Origin: Nitrosospira briensis
GTDB lineage: Bacteria; Pseudomonadota; Gammaproteobacteria; Burkholderiales; Nitrosomonadaceae
Reading direction: 5' to 3'
Length of the DNA stretch: 64,000 nucleotides
Assembly: GCF_900115125.1 (NCBI RefSeq)
Contig: NZ_FOVJ01000001.1
Span: 777,852 to 841,851, forward strand
Shown: positions 1-8,359 of the stretch, one piece after another
How the letters are laid out: every line of letters starts with the position of its first letter
How positions within the stretch are numbered: the first letter of the stretch is position 1
Notes under the pieces: generated by a model
Databases searched by the model: none
What the model was told of the DNA's origin: nothing
Seen by the model: only the letters and a program-made list of their open reading frames with translations
Made by a program: the position numbers and the translations under genes

Positions 1-506
1 CCATCTGTGATGCCTATGAGGCCAGGGAACAAGCCATTGCCGTAATGTCCTCTTCAGCAAAGCGAGGAGTGAATCACGCGCTATTTTTAAAGACCTATAC
101 GGATACGGTAACGCTTATCCATATGGCCGACGCAACGCTCGCGAAAACGGAGCAAAAGACATTGCGCCGGGCGAAAATCACCTTGATCGAGGATGTGCAT
201 GCCGAGGTCAGGATTGCTGAGCAATCGCAACCGGCAGTTCGCCTTTCAAGCGGAGAAGAACTTTATTTTGACGTGATTTATCCGATGCTGGGGGAAAGCC
301 CAAGGTCGGAACTGGCGACTCGAATGGGAGCCAGATGCAATAAAACCGGGAATCTGCTTGTGAACCGCCATCAGCGCACCACGGTCCCGGGCCTATATGC
401 CGCAGGAGATGTGGTTAATGAACTTAGCCAGATAAGCGTTGCAACCGGGCAAGCCGCCATCGCCGCAACCGATATTCACAATTGGCTGAACAGGACCCCT
501 TTTTGA
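1..506 (+). CDS. NAD(P)/FAD thioredoxin-reductase-like oxidoreductase, C-terminal part
   Basis: The gene enters from the left edge; codons are in frame from base 3 (I-C-D-A-Y-E), so the first ATG at 45 is internal. ICDAYE matches the stretch after the redox cysteines in thioredoxin-reductase-like flavoproteins (usually CPxCDGYE). The C-terminus has the FAD-binding signature TTVPGLYAAGDVV followed by QISVATGQAAIAA, also typical. It probably reduces a small redox protein or acts as a stand-alone disulfide/NAD(P)H oxidoreductase in the cytosol. The substrate cannot be told because the N-terminal FAD domain lies outside the window. Confidence 0.85.
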   Translation, partial: ICDAYEAREQAIAVMSSSAKRGVNHALFLKTYTDTVTLIHMADATLAKTEQKTLRRAKITLIEDVHAEVRIAEQSQPAVRLSSGEELYFDVIYPMLGESPRSELATRMGARCNKTGNLLVNRHQRTTVPGLYAAGDVVNELSQISVATGQAAIAATDIHNWLNRTPF

Positions 507-807
507 CGGCGGCATCCGTTCTTTACCTCTGAGTCACGCGTAGTGGATACGAGCAAGAGAAGCTCTGTTAGGAGCCTTGCATCTGACTTGAAACCATGAA
601 TTGCAGCTCGGCAAAGGCATGGCGGAAGGATAGGGTATTAAGGAAGGGCCGGATCATGAAGGAGATGAATGTGCGTTAACGAACGGAAGTCGGTTGCCTT
701 CAAGGTACGATACACGCTCCGGTCAAGATTCAATGCAGACCGTCATATGTTTCAAGAAAGCGATTTACTGCTGACGTAAATATATAAACTCACTATTGGA
801 GATAATC

Positions 808-1311
808 ATGCCAACCACGCAAAGCGGCACAACACGAAAAACCACGGGTACCACGGTACGCAGGTCAAAAAACGACGCTATCAAATTATTGATGGCGGAC
901 CATGCCAAGGTAAAAAAAATGTTCAAGGAATTCCAGAAACTAAGTAAAAAGAATGATGAGGCAGGAAAGGAAGAGCTGGCAGGACAGATTTGCAAGGAAT
1001 TGACCATTCACGCGCAGCTGGAAGAAGAAATATTCTACCCCGCTGCGCGCGAGGAAATAGATGATGACGACCTGATGAATGAAGCCCTTGTCGAGCATAC
1101 TGCCGCAAAGGATCTGATTTCGCAAATTCAGTCGATGGATGTGTCAGACCCGATGTACGATGCGACCGTAAATGTCCTGGGCGAATATGTTAATCATCAT
1201 GTAGAAGAAGAGGAGAAAGAAATATTTCCAAAAGTGCAGAAAGCCAAAATGGACCTGGAGGAAATCGGCTCCGAAATAGCCGAGCGCAAAGAGGCGTTGA
1301 CAGAGGAATAA
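808..1311 (+). CDS. Hemerythrin HHE cation-binding domain protein
   Basis: A 167-residue soluble protein with the HHE four-helix layout: LLMADHAKVKKMF, then HAQLEEEIFYP, then LVEHTAAKDLI and HHVEEEEKEIFP. These His and Glu residues are the expected ligands of a di-iron centre binding O2 or NO. The N-terminal ~25 residues (Thr/Arg-rich) look disordered. Start: ATG 808 follows GGAG at 798-801 at good spacing; the TTG at 796 overlaps that ribosome site and is rejected. The gene stands alone with its own strong terminator. A role in oxygen/NO or iron stress is inferred from the family. Confidence 0.9.
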   Translation: MPTTQSGTTRKTTGTTVRRSKNDAIKLLMADHAKVKKMFKEFQKLSKKNDEAGKEELAGQICKELTIHAQLEEEIFYPAAREEIDDDDLMNEALVEHTAAKDLISQIQSMDVSDPMYDATVNVLGEYVNHHVEEEEKEIFPKVQKAKMDLEEIGSEIAERKEALTEE

Positions 1312-1351
1312 GCGAAACAGAAACGGCAAAGAGCCAGCGTTTCGTTATGAA

Positions 1352-1389
1352 AAGCAGTTAGCAGGAGCCTTCCTGCTAACTGCTTTTTT
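1352..1389 (+). terminator. Strong intrinsic terminator
   Basis: A perfect 15-bp stem (1352-1366 with 1371-1385) closes a GCCT loop and runs into six T residues. It terminates the hemerythrin gene and lies between it and the convergent ABC transporter gene. Confidence 0.93.
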
Positions 1390-1488
1390 ATCTGTTATTC
1401 GCCGCTTGTCCTGAGATTGGAGACCAGGAACCGGCATCCAGCCTGGACGCCGGGGATTCGATCACTCCTGGGCCCCATCATCGTATTC

Positions 1489-3465
1489 TCAGAGTTCAGC
1501 TTCTGGTTGCGGCCAGATCGAAAGGCCGCTCTTGCCGAAAGGAGTATGAATAGCCCTCGCAGTGACAGCTTGCCTTGATGGATACGGGTCCGCCTGCTGC
1601 GGCAATTCGACCTGGTTGTCTCGTTCTCCGGCGCTATAGAGAAAACCGCCCGACTGGTGCCGCCAAAGCGACGCATACTGCCCGCCAAGTTCCAGCAACT
1701 CGTCATGTGTGCCTTGCTCGACGATCTGTCCGTCCTTCAGCACGAGCAACCGGTCCAGGCAAGCGATGGTGGATAGCCGGTGCGCGATTGCGATCACCGT
1801 CTTGCCTTCCATCAACCCGATCAACTGGTCCTGAATCGCAAGCTCCACTTCGCTATCAAGTGCGGAGGTTGCCTCATCCAATATGAGGATCGGCGCATTC
1901 TTGAGCACTACGCGGGCGATTGCAATACGCTGCCTCTGGCCGCCGCTGAGCTTCACGCCCCGTTCTCCCACCTGCGCGTCATATCCGGTGCGTCCTTGCC
2001 AGTCCGTCTGGCCCAGAATGAACTCATGCGCCTGTGCCCGGCGTGCAGCCGCTTCAATCTGTGCCCGGGTCGCCCCTGGGCTGCCATAAGCAATATTCTC
2101 GGCAATGGAACGATGCAGCAGGGATGTATCCTGCGCAACGACGCCGATGGAACGGCGCAGGCTTTCCTGAGTCACTTCACGAATATCCTGCCCATCGATC
2201 CGGATACTGCCTGCCTCGATCTCGTGAAAGCGCAGCAACAAGTTGATCAACGTGGACTTGCCGGCCCCCGAACTCCCGATCAACCCGACGCGTTCGCCTG
2301 GCCGGATGACGCAATTGAGGTTATCCAGTATCTTGCGGCCATCATTCCGGCCAAACGTAAAAGTCAATCTCTCAAAACGTATTTCGCCTCGTACTTCACC
2401 GGGGTCCAGAGTTTGCGCGGCGGGTTTATCGGCGGACGTATTTGTCACGGCCACCGTTTGCATGCCTTCCTGCACCACGCCCATGTTTTCAAAAGCCCTG
2501 ATCAGTTCCCAGCTTACCCATCCGGCTGCATTTGCGATTGTCCAGGCAAGCGGCACCGCCATCGCCACGGCCCCTGCGTCAAGTGTTCCCTGCGACCACA
2601 GCATGATGCCTATAGCGGTTGTGCCCGCCAGCAGAAGCGCATTCAGCAGCGACAACGTGGTCGTGAATTTCGTAATCATGCGCATATGGGCGGCGATAGC
2701 GGTCGTATGGGTATCAATCGCTTCGCGCACGTATGCGTCCTCATCGCTGGCGCGCGAGAACAGTTTGACGGTGAGGATGTTGGTGTAGCTGTCTACCACC
2801 CGGCCCATTACCGCCGAGCGCTGCTCGCTGCTGCTTTTGGCAAGATCACGCATGCGCGGAACGAAGTACCGCAGGAAAAATATATATCCGATAAACCATA
2901 AGCCTGTTGGTACCGCCAGCCGCCAGTCCGCCTCGCTCATCAGCCATAGTGATGAAACGCCGAATACGGCAATGTACCAGATGGCATGAATGCTTGAAAC
3001 GACGCACTCGCGCACGGCGTCGCCCATATGCATCACGCGATTTGCGATGCGTCCGGCAAAATCGTTCTGGAAGAGTGACCAGCTCTGACGCACGACATGC
3101 CAATGGCTTTGCCAGCGAATCATGCTTGTCACCCCCGGCACGACAGCGTTATGGCGTACAAGGCTGTCAATCAGGACAGCCAGAGGCCTGGCAACAAGCA
3201 CCAGCAGGGCCATGCCGGTCAGCATCGGCGCTGCATCCTGCAATGCGGCAACACGCGCCGTCGCCTCCATAACCTCGACAAGACGGCCGATGAAAACGGG
3301 AATCAGGGTATCAATAAGCGCTACCGCCAGGCCGGTGGCAAATAACGCCCCGTACAGGCCCTTGGTCTGGCTGATGAAGTGCCAGTAAAACGCGGTTAAA
3401 CCTGGGGGAGGCGATTTTTTGGGAACGACAGTGGGCCGAACGCACTGCTCAAAGAAAGCAAACAT
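1489..3465 (-). CDS. ABC transporter, fused membrane and ATPase domains (exporter type)
   Basis: A 658-residue half-transporter of the MsbA/multidrug-exporter type that should work as a homodimer in the inner membrane. The N-terminal ~330 residues form a six-helix type-1 exporter domain. The ATPase domain shows Walker A (GSSGAGKST), the signature LSGGQRQRIAIAR, Walker B ILILDEATSALD and the H-loop IAHRLSTI. About 55 residues after the ATPase domain are hydrophilic and not family-typical. ATG 3465 follows GAGG with 7-nt spacing; the upstream TTG-type start at 3516 has no such site. The substrate (lipid or drug) is unknown. Confidence 0.92.
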   Translation of the reverse strand: MFAFFEQCVRPTVVPKKSPPPGLTAFYWHFISQTKGLYGALFATGLAVALIDTLIPVFIGRLVEVMEATARVAALQDAAPMLTGMALLVLVARPLAVLIDSLVRHNAVVPGVTSMIRWQSHWHVVRQSWSLFQNDFAGRIANRVMHMGDAVRECVVSSIHAIWYIAVFGVSSLWLMSEADWRLAVPTGLWFIGYIFFLRYFVPRMRDLAKSSSEQRSAVMGRVVDSYTNILTVKLFSRASDEDAYVREAIDTHTTAIAAHMRMITKFTTTLSLLNALLLAGTTAIGIMLWSQGTLDAGAVAMAVPLAWTIANAAGWVSWELIRAFENMGVVQEGMQTVAVTNTSADKPAAQTLDPGEVRGEIRFERLTFTFGRNDGRKILDNLNCVIRPGERVGLIGSSGAGKSTLINLLLRFHEIEAGSIRIDGQDIREVTQESLRRSIGVVAQDTSLLHRSIAENIAYGSPGATRAQIEAAARRAQAHEFILGQTDWQGRTGYDAQVGERGVKLSGGQRQRIAIARVVLKNAPILILDEATSALDSEVELAIQDQLIGLMEGKTVIAIAHRLSTIACLDRLLVLKDGQIVEQGTHDELLELGGQYASLWRHQSGGFLYSAGERDNQVELPQQADPYPSRQAVTARAIHTPFGKSGLSIWPQPEAEL

Positions 3466-3806
3466 GGTAAAACCTCGAGTGGAAAAAGCGGATGGAGTGT
3501 GTCTGCATCGATACAAGAGCGCAGGGGATTTCGTTTTTCATGGGTTGTGAACGGCGAACAAGATAACGCAAGGCATGATCAGGCAATTAATGGAATTCAA
3601 GCACGTTTCCATTCCTGTTCCTGCATTGCAATTTTTTTCCCGGATCCAACTCTTGTCCGGCTGATCCCATAACCGGCCCCCCGCCTCGCCAAGGGTTGCG
3701 CATTGTCGCGCGCCACCGCCCGTATGCGGCCTATCGCACAGATGGAACAAGCACAAAGAGGAAGAATGAGGGGAACGTTATCTTACTTTTGTGTGAGGAG
3801 GACGCC

Positions 3807-3887
3807 ATGAATAGCATTCTCTCCTGGGTTGCCTACATAGTGATACTTGTCGCGGGCTTGGGAGTCTTGGGAATAAGTTCTATATGA
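3807..3887 (+). CDS. Small 26-residue single-pass membrane protein
   Basis: ATG 3807 follows GAGGAGG (3795-3801) at 5-nt spacing, one of the best ribosome sites in the window. The product, MNSILSWVAYIVILVAGLGVL plus a short tail, is almost entirely one transmembrane helix with no charged residue. Such peptides often assist membrane complexes or act as stress proteins, but no function can be assigned. It stands alone between the ABC exporter and a membrane protein on the other strand; no gene is seen in 3888-4174. Confidence rests on the ribosome site and the helix. Confidence 0.5.
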   Translation: MNSILSWVAYIVILVAGLGVLGISSI

Positions 3888-4174
3888 GGTTCGGGCAACA
3901 AGACCCGCACGACAATCCATGAGATCAGGAGGGGTATGGCTGTGGGAGAAAGCTAGCCCGGCCTCCTGTTGACGACGCACTGGAGCCGCAGCATATCGTC
4001 CACCAGGTGGTGCCCCGTCCAACCACCGCTACAGGCGGAAACCGGCGATATCCCCGTCGTGTGAACGTTGCCATGGCGCCTCAGGATGCCATTACGCCCC
4101 CTACCGGAATCGATCCCCGCACATGCCTTTAACTTTTCACTCGCAAGCAGCACAAGCGGCGGAAGAGAGCGAAA

Positions 4175-4702
4175 TTATGTGCGACTGCGACGAGCTTTTG
4201 CGATATCAGCCAGGTCTCTTGCGGCAAGCCCCGCTGCGAGCGTAAAAAAAATCACCGCCATGGATTTTCCTGAAAGGCGCTTTTCGAACCCGGGCGTGAA
4301 GCGTTTGGGAATAGCGTGGTAGTCGATGACATAAGCGGCTGCCGCTACAGCGGCGCCTCGGCATAAGGGGCTCATCACTTGGGGCGGATTGGCCGCGCCC
4401 AGGCTCGAAACTCTCCCTTCGCGTCGCCCATCGCCACGTCCGGCAGCCAGTTTTTCATAGAACGACGCCCAGAAGATCGCGGACCCGTGGTTTAGCAAAA
4501 AACCGGTAAGTGTGTATTTCACTGAAGCCAGGTCCTGTTTTGCCGCTTCATCGCCCCAGATAATGTGACTCGTCGCATTCAACGGCGCTGCATAGGAGCC
4601 GCTCTCGCGCTTGCCCGCCAGCGAAGCAACAGCCGCTGTTGCCAGGCCGCTTATTGTTCCGGACTTTACAGCCCGGCTCAGAACGCTTCGTTCCTTGTCC
4701 AT
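4175..4702 (-). CDS. Conserved hypothetical membrane protein
   Basis: A 175-residue protein of a family I recognise only as conserved and uncharacterised in proteobacteria. It begins with a small-residue-rich segment (SGTISGLATAAVASLAG), then a stretch around NATSHIIWGDEAA, and has hydrophobic helices near residues 60-80, 115-130 and 150-165. The order suggests three or four membrane segments. ATG 4702 follows GAGGAG in a proper ribosome site. It is probably monocistronic: the next minus-strand gene (GH1-RmlD) ends 220 bp upstream. Confidence 0.75.
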   Translation of the reverse strand: MDKERSVLSRAVKSGTISGLATAAVASLAGKRESGSYAAPLNATSHIIWGDEAAKQDLASVKYTLTGFLLNHGSAIFWASFYEKLAAGRGDGRREGRVSSLGAANPPQVMSPLCRGAAVAAAAYVIDYHAIPKRFTPGFEKRLSGKSMAVIFFTLAAGLAARDLADIAKARRSRT

Positions 4703-4922
4703 CCTGAATCTCCTCGGCTTTTAGCCTTTAAGTTGGAAGAGGCCGCTTCGCGGCCGGTGAACTATCGGACCTGAAAATTGGCATTGGCCTTGCTTTAATA
4801 AAACAGGTATTTAAGGTGATGCGCAAATCGTTACTGGAACGCAGCCTTCTTTTTTTATGAGATATGTATCCCGTTATGGAGATTGTCCGAAGAAGAACCG
4901 TCGTCAGGCACCGGATCCTGGC

Positions 4923-7190
4923 TCAAGCGACCATCCCGCTTCCCCGTCTGCCGGATTTATTCTGCTCAGCCTCCGCTGACGCTTCTTGCCGCCTTGATTC
5001 GATATAACGATCGAGCGCATCATCCAGGGAAGGCAGGAGTATGCCTCGCTCGCTGGAGAGCGCGCTGTATAGCGGACGGACAGCAACGTAGCCGAGCTCG
5101 TTCCCGCAACGGCCATCGAGTCTGCTGGTATCGATACCGGCCTTCTTCGCCGCCTTGAGGGCAAGCTCCACCCAGGTTACAGGCTCGCCGTTCGTCAGGT
5201 GCCAGATCCCCGCCTCCTTGTCGATAAGCAGATCAAGGCAAGTGTTCACAAGGTCCGGGACGTAGGTAGGCGATACCGTGATGTCTGTGGAGGCGGAAAA
5301 CCTTTCTTCCTGCGCCAGTGTTTTCAACGCGAGCGTAACAAAATTGTAGATGTCCCAAGGGCCGAAGAAAGCACTGGTGCGCACTACCAGTGCGTCCGGA
5401 TGATGGTCGAGCACCCTGCGCTCCGCCTCCACCTTGCTCCTGCCATAGTGATTCAGCGGGCACACCGTATCGCTCTCCCGATAGGGAGACGCCTGCCGGC
5501 CATCGAACACGAGATCACTGGAAAACGTAAGCAGCTGAATATCCCGCTCCCGGCATAGGGCCGCGAGAACAGATGGTCCGACGGCGTTTTCCCGGAAACA
5601 GCGGTCGATATCACTTTCTGCGTTGTCCACGTTGACATAGCCGCTTGCATTGATAATGGCCCAAGGCTGGTACCGGGCGACGGCACACTCGACGGAAGCG
5701 CGTACCGCTATATCCATCTCCTGCCGGCTCAGCAATATGCCCGCCACATTCCGTTTCCCGCAAATAATCGCGAACGCCCTGCCCAGCGTCCCGGTTGCTC
5801 CCGTAACGAGAATCGGCCGCATGGTTCCATTTACCGAGGATTTGTACTTTGAATGAAGAGAGGTGATAGCGGTTGGTGTCGCAACCGGCTTGCAGGTGAG
5901 GCGGTCAGCCCGGCGCCACCAGCCCTGCCCTTTCAAGACGGGGTGGGAGGGCTGCCGGCCTGCCGCCAGTTCCCGCATGAGACCTGCCACGGCCGTTGGG
6001 CGCGGCAGGGCCGAGCGCACATCGAAAGGTCCCGGCTCATAATACCCTTTGCATGCGGTAACCAGGCAGTTCCAGTCGTACGAGCCCAGCAGCGCCCAGA
6101 CCGTGACAGCGCGAATGTCAATGCCTCTCTGCCGCGCGTTCCGTGCGGCTTGCCACATCTCAAGCAGCCAACGCATCTGGTCTTCCCGGCTTGCACCTAT
6201 ATGCACTTCTGTAATCGCCAACGGCAACCGATACCGTTCCCATGCTTCGGTAAGCAGGTGCTCAACCCCGGTGCTCGGCGTAGCCAGCACCCGGACAGGC
6301 TCCATATCGACAAAGCGATAGCCGTGATAATCGGTAATATGCTGTCCTGGATATCTTTCCACGCGCTCATCCAGCCATCGCTCGCTTGTAATGTAATAAT
6401 TGATACCGATGATTTCAGGGTGGCAAACGTTATCCTTGAACCATAGAACTTGGGAAGGTTCGATCCCCGTGCCGACCAGGTAGTTCCAGAGGGGATGCTC
6501 CTGCCCGACCTTTCCACATAGTAAATCCCAGGCCAGCCACCGGCGGGCGTTATAAAACTCCGCCAGCCCGGATAGTTGGGGAGTGCTATAGGCCTTGCCC
6601 AGGTCATCCGTCTGGACCAGCTTCGCATCAGGATTGACCTGGCGGATAGCGCGCATGGATAAAACAACAGCGCGGCACTGGTTCAGCAATGCCTGAACGA
6701 ATGTCCGCTCATCACTTCCGTGCGGGTACCATAGACCGTACAGTCCGCTAAAGCGGGCTGTAGTCAGCGGTTCGTTGACCGGGGTGTAGTGTTCCACCCA
6801 AGGGTAGCGCTGGGCTACGGCCCCGGCAAAAACGGCCAGCTTTTCGGCGAACCCGGGATCCACCAGGCTGGTGTATTGTGGCCCGCTGCCGTGGTGCACC
6901 AGCCCAACAATCGGAGTAATACCGCGCTCGCGCAGCGCGGGTAGGCGATCGTCCGGCCAGGACCAGTCTATCCGGTCAAGCCCATCCGGCGCCATGTGTT
7001 CCCACAGAACCGGATAACGTATCGAGCGGATCCCCAGAGAGGCGAACCTCTCGAGGTCGCATAAGCGGTGGATATGGCCGTTGCGGTCCATCTGACTGAA
7101 ATACGTATCGAGCACGCGGTTCACCGTGCATTCGAGGCCACCCCATAGCTCCAGCGCCTCCGTGGCTCCCTGGTCCTCTTCCCCGCTCAT
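4923..7190 (-). CDS. GH1-like glycosidase fused to RmlD-like sugar-nucleotide reductase
   Basis: A 755-residue two-domain protein. Residues ~15-420 are a family-1 glycoside hydrolase barrel with acid/base Glu in TPVNEP (E140) and nucleophile Glu in ITEVH (E328). Residues ~457-740 are an SDR-type dTDP-4-dehydrorhamnose-reductase-like domain with GATGTLGR and the catalytic Y582-xxx-K586 pair (NHYGRSK). A ~30-residue linker joins them without a stop. The pairing suggests handling of a deoxysugar glycan or glycoside, but the substrate is unknown. ATG 7190 follows GGGGA; TTG 7205 overlaps that site. No signal peptide is seen, so it should be cytosolic. Confidence 0.88.
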   Translation of the reverse strand: MSGEEDQGATEALELWGGLECTVNRVLDTYFSQMDRNGHIHRLCDLERFASLGIRSIRYPVLWEHMAPDGLDRIDWSWPDDRLPALRERGITPIVGLVHHGSGPQYTSLVDPGFAEKLAVFAGAVAQRYPWVEHYTPVNEPLTTARFSGLYGLWYPHGSDERTFVQALLNQCRAVVLSMRAIRQVNPDAKLVQTDDLGKAYSTPQLSGLAEFYNARRWLAWDLLCGKVGQEHPLWNYLVGTGIEPSQVLWFKDNVCHPEIIGINYYITSERWLDERVERYPGQHITDYHGYRFVDMEPVRVLATPSTGVEHLLTEAWERYRLPLAITEVHIGASREDQMRWLLEMWQAARNARQRGIDIRAVTVWALLGSYDWNCLVTACKGYYEPGPFDVRSALPRPTAVAGLMRELAAGRQPSHPVLKGQGWWRRADRLTCKPVATPTAITSLHSKYKSSVNGTMRPILVTGATGTLGRAFAIICGKRNVAGILLSRQEMDIAVRASVECAVARYQPWAIINASGYVNVDNAESDIDRCFRENAVGPSVLAALCRERDIQLLTFSSDLVFDGRQASPYRESDTVCPLNHYGRSKVEAERRVLDHHPDALVVRTSAFFGPWDIYNFVTLALKTLAQEERFSASTDITVSPTYVPDLVNTCLDLLIDKEAGIWHLTNGEPVTWVELALKAAKKAGIDTSRLDGRCGNELGYVAVRPLYSALSSERGILLPSLDDALDRYIESRRQEASAEAEQNKSGRRGSGMVA

Positions 7191-7548
7191 ATGTTGTCCC
7201 CGCAATATCCCTTTTTACCTATAAATCTGACGGATCATGAGATCTAATTAGCGTTCGCCTATTTCCAATGCAACTCCGCGTTGCAAGAATCCTCTTGCCT
7301 GAGGTTCAGTTCTGTTCGGTTCTTAACATAGATGGCTTCAATTACAATGACAGGGTGAACGGATATGCGGGAGCGAACCAGATCATGCGACATTCAAGGC
7401 CGTGGGCACGGAGACATTGGATAAATAACGATAACGGGAAAGCAGGCGCGAAATGGAGGCTGCCGATTATTGAACCGCTACCTTTCTTCGCTCAAATGAG
7501 GAAGTCGGAAGGCGAAGGCAATACAGACTAGTACGCGATATATAATCA
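7191..7548. other. Intergenic region with no convincing gene
   Basis: About 360 bp between the GH1-RmlD gene and the ferritin-like pair. An 87-codon open frame on the plus strand (7268-7531) has no ribosome site and no recognisable motif, so I do not call it. The GH1-RmlD promoter should lie just right of 7190. Confidence 0.6.
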
Positions 7549-7580
7549 GCGGCTTGAACGCTACGTGCCGTTCAAGCCGC
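7549..7580 (-). terminator. Hairpin after the ferritin-like operon
   Basis: A perfect 12-bp stem, 7549-7560 (GCGGCTTGAACG) with 7569-7580, closes an 8-nt loop just downstream of the stop codon at 7596. There is no clear T-run on the minus strand, so it may be an mRNA 3'-end stabiliser or a weak terminator. Confidence 0.65.
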
Positions 7581-7595
7581 TCGTGTGCCGCCAGG

Positions 7596-8327
7596 TCAGG
7601 ATGCGACAGCAGCGTCTTCCATCACCATTTGCCTGAACCACTGGCGGATGTAAGCAAGGTGCTCGTCTTCCTCCCGCAGCGCATTCTGGAAATCCCGTGC
7701 CATATCGCTCATGCCCATCTTTTCCGTGAGCGCAATAAGGAGTTGCCACGCATCGTTGTCGGCGAGTTCGGCAATAAGAATGGCTTCAAGGCAGTGGGCC
7801 ACCGACGTCCGCGGGTCGGTCAGTACTTGGACCAGACCTATCGAAGCCATGCCATCCACATCAGCCGAGGGGGTCTGCGCCGTGGGGTCCGCGCCGATGG
7901 AGCGCATCGCGTTCTCCACGAGCTTGAAGTGCTCCAGCTCTTCGTTTCGAAAGTCCTGCAACCTGTCGAGCGGGACAATGGAGTTTGCAGGAGCTGCCGA
8001 ACACTTCGCGATCAGGGCATCGTACAGCCGCACGCCGGCGCGCTCGAAGGCAAGCCGGCACCCCAGCTTGTCTATAAACGCCTCCGGATTCTTGCCTGTC
8101 AATTTTTCCATCGCGGTACTTGCAATGCCTTTCAAGGTCCCGGGCGGCGGAACCGATCCTATCACGCCGGCCTCTGCAAAATACTGGCTCCGCCGTTCCG
8201 CGATAGCCTGCTCATTCCCTGCAGAGGAAGGAGGCGATACTCTGACAAGCGCCATCATTTCCTTGGCATCGATCGGCGACATATCGATGCCGGTACGATT
8301 TTTTCCTGAAATTGTGCTTTTTCCCAT
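7596..8327 (-). CDS. Ferritin-like domain protein (second of a pair)
   Basis: A 243-residue protein with a ferritin-like four-helix core. It shows repeated Glu/His metal-ligand motifs: RLAFERAGVRLYDAL, RNEELEHFKLVENAM, CLEAILIAELADNDAW and REEDEHLAYIRQWF. A di-iron or di-manganese site is therefore likely, with peroxide or iron detoxification as inferred role. ATG 8327 follows AGGAGG at 7-nt spacing; the frame extends upstream to 8360 but that part overlaps the preceding gene's end. It lies 32 bp after the first ferritin-like gene and is surely cotranscribed with it. Confidence 0.82.
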   Translation of the reverse strand: MGKSTISGKNRTGIDMSPIDAKEMMALVRVSPPSSAGNEQAIAERRSQYFAEAGVIGSVPPPGTLKGIASTAMEKLTGKNPEAFIDKLGCRLAFERAGVRLYDALIAKCSAAPANSIVPLDRLQDFRNEELEHFKLVENAMRSIGADPTAQTPSADVDGMASIGLVQVLTDPRTSVAHCLEAILIAELADNDAWQLLIALTEKMGMSDMARDFQNALREEDEHLAYIRQWFRQMVMEDAAVAS

Positions 8328-8359
8328 GAGTGACCTCCTGATGTCTGTATCCTGGAACA

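Noticed and set aside
2243-2788. Long plus-strand frames across the ABC transporter gene.
   Set aside because: They are complements of the minus-strand coding sequence, which has all family motifs.
4776-4796. A sigma54-like TTGGCATTGGCCTTGC with GG-N10-GC spacing on the plus strand.
   Set aside because: It points into the antisense side of the GH1-RmlD gene with no plus-strand gene downstream; likely chance.
7268-7531. Plus-strand 87-codon frame next to the ferritin-like genes.
   Set aside because: No ribosome site, no motif, unusual composition.
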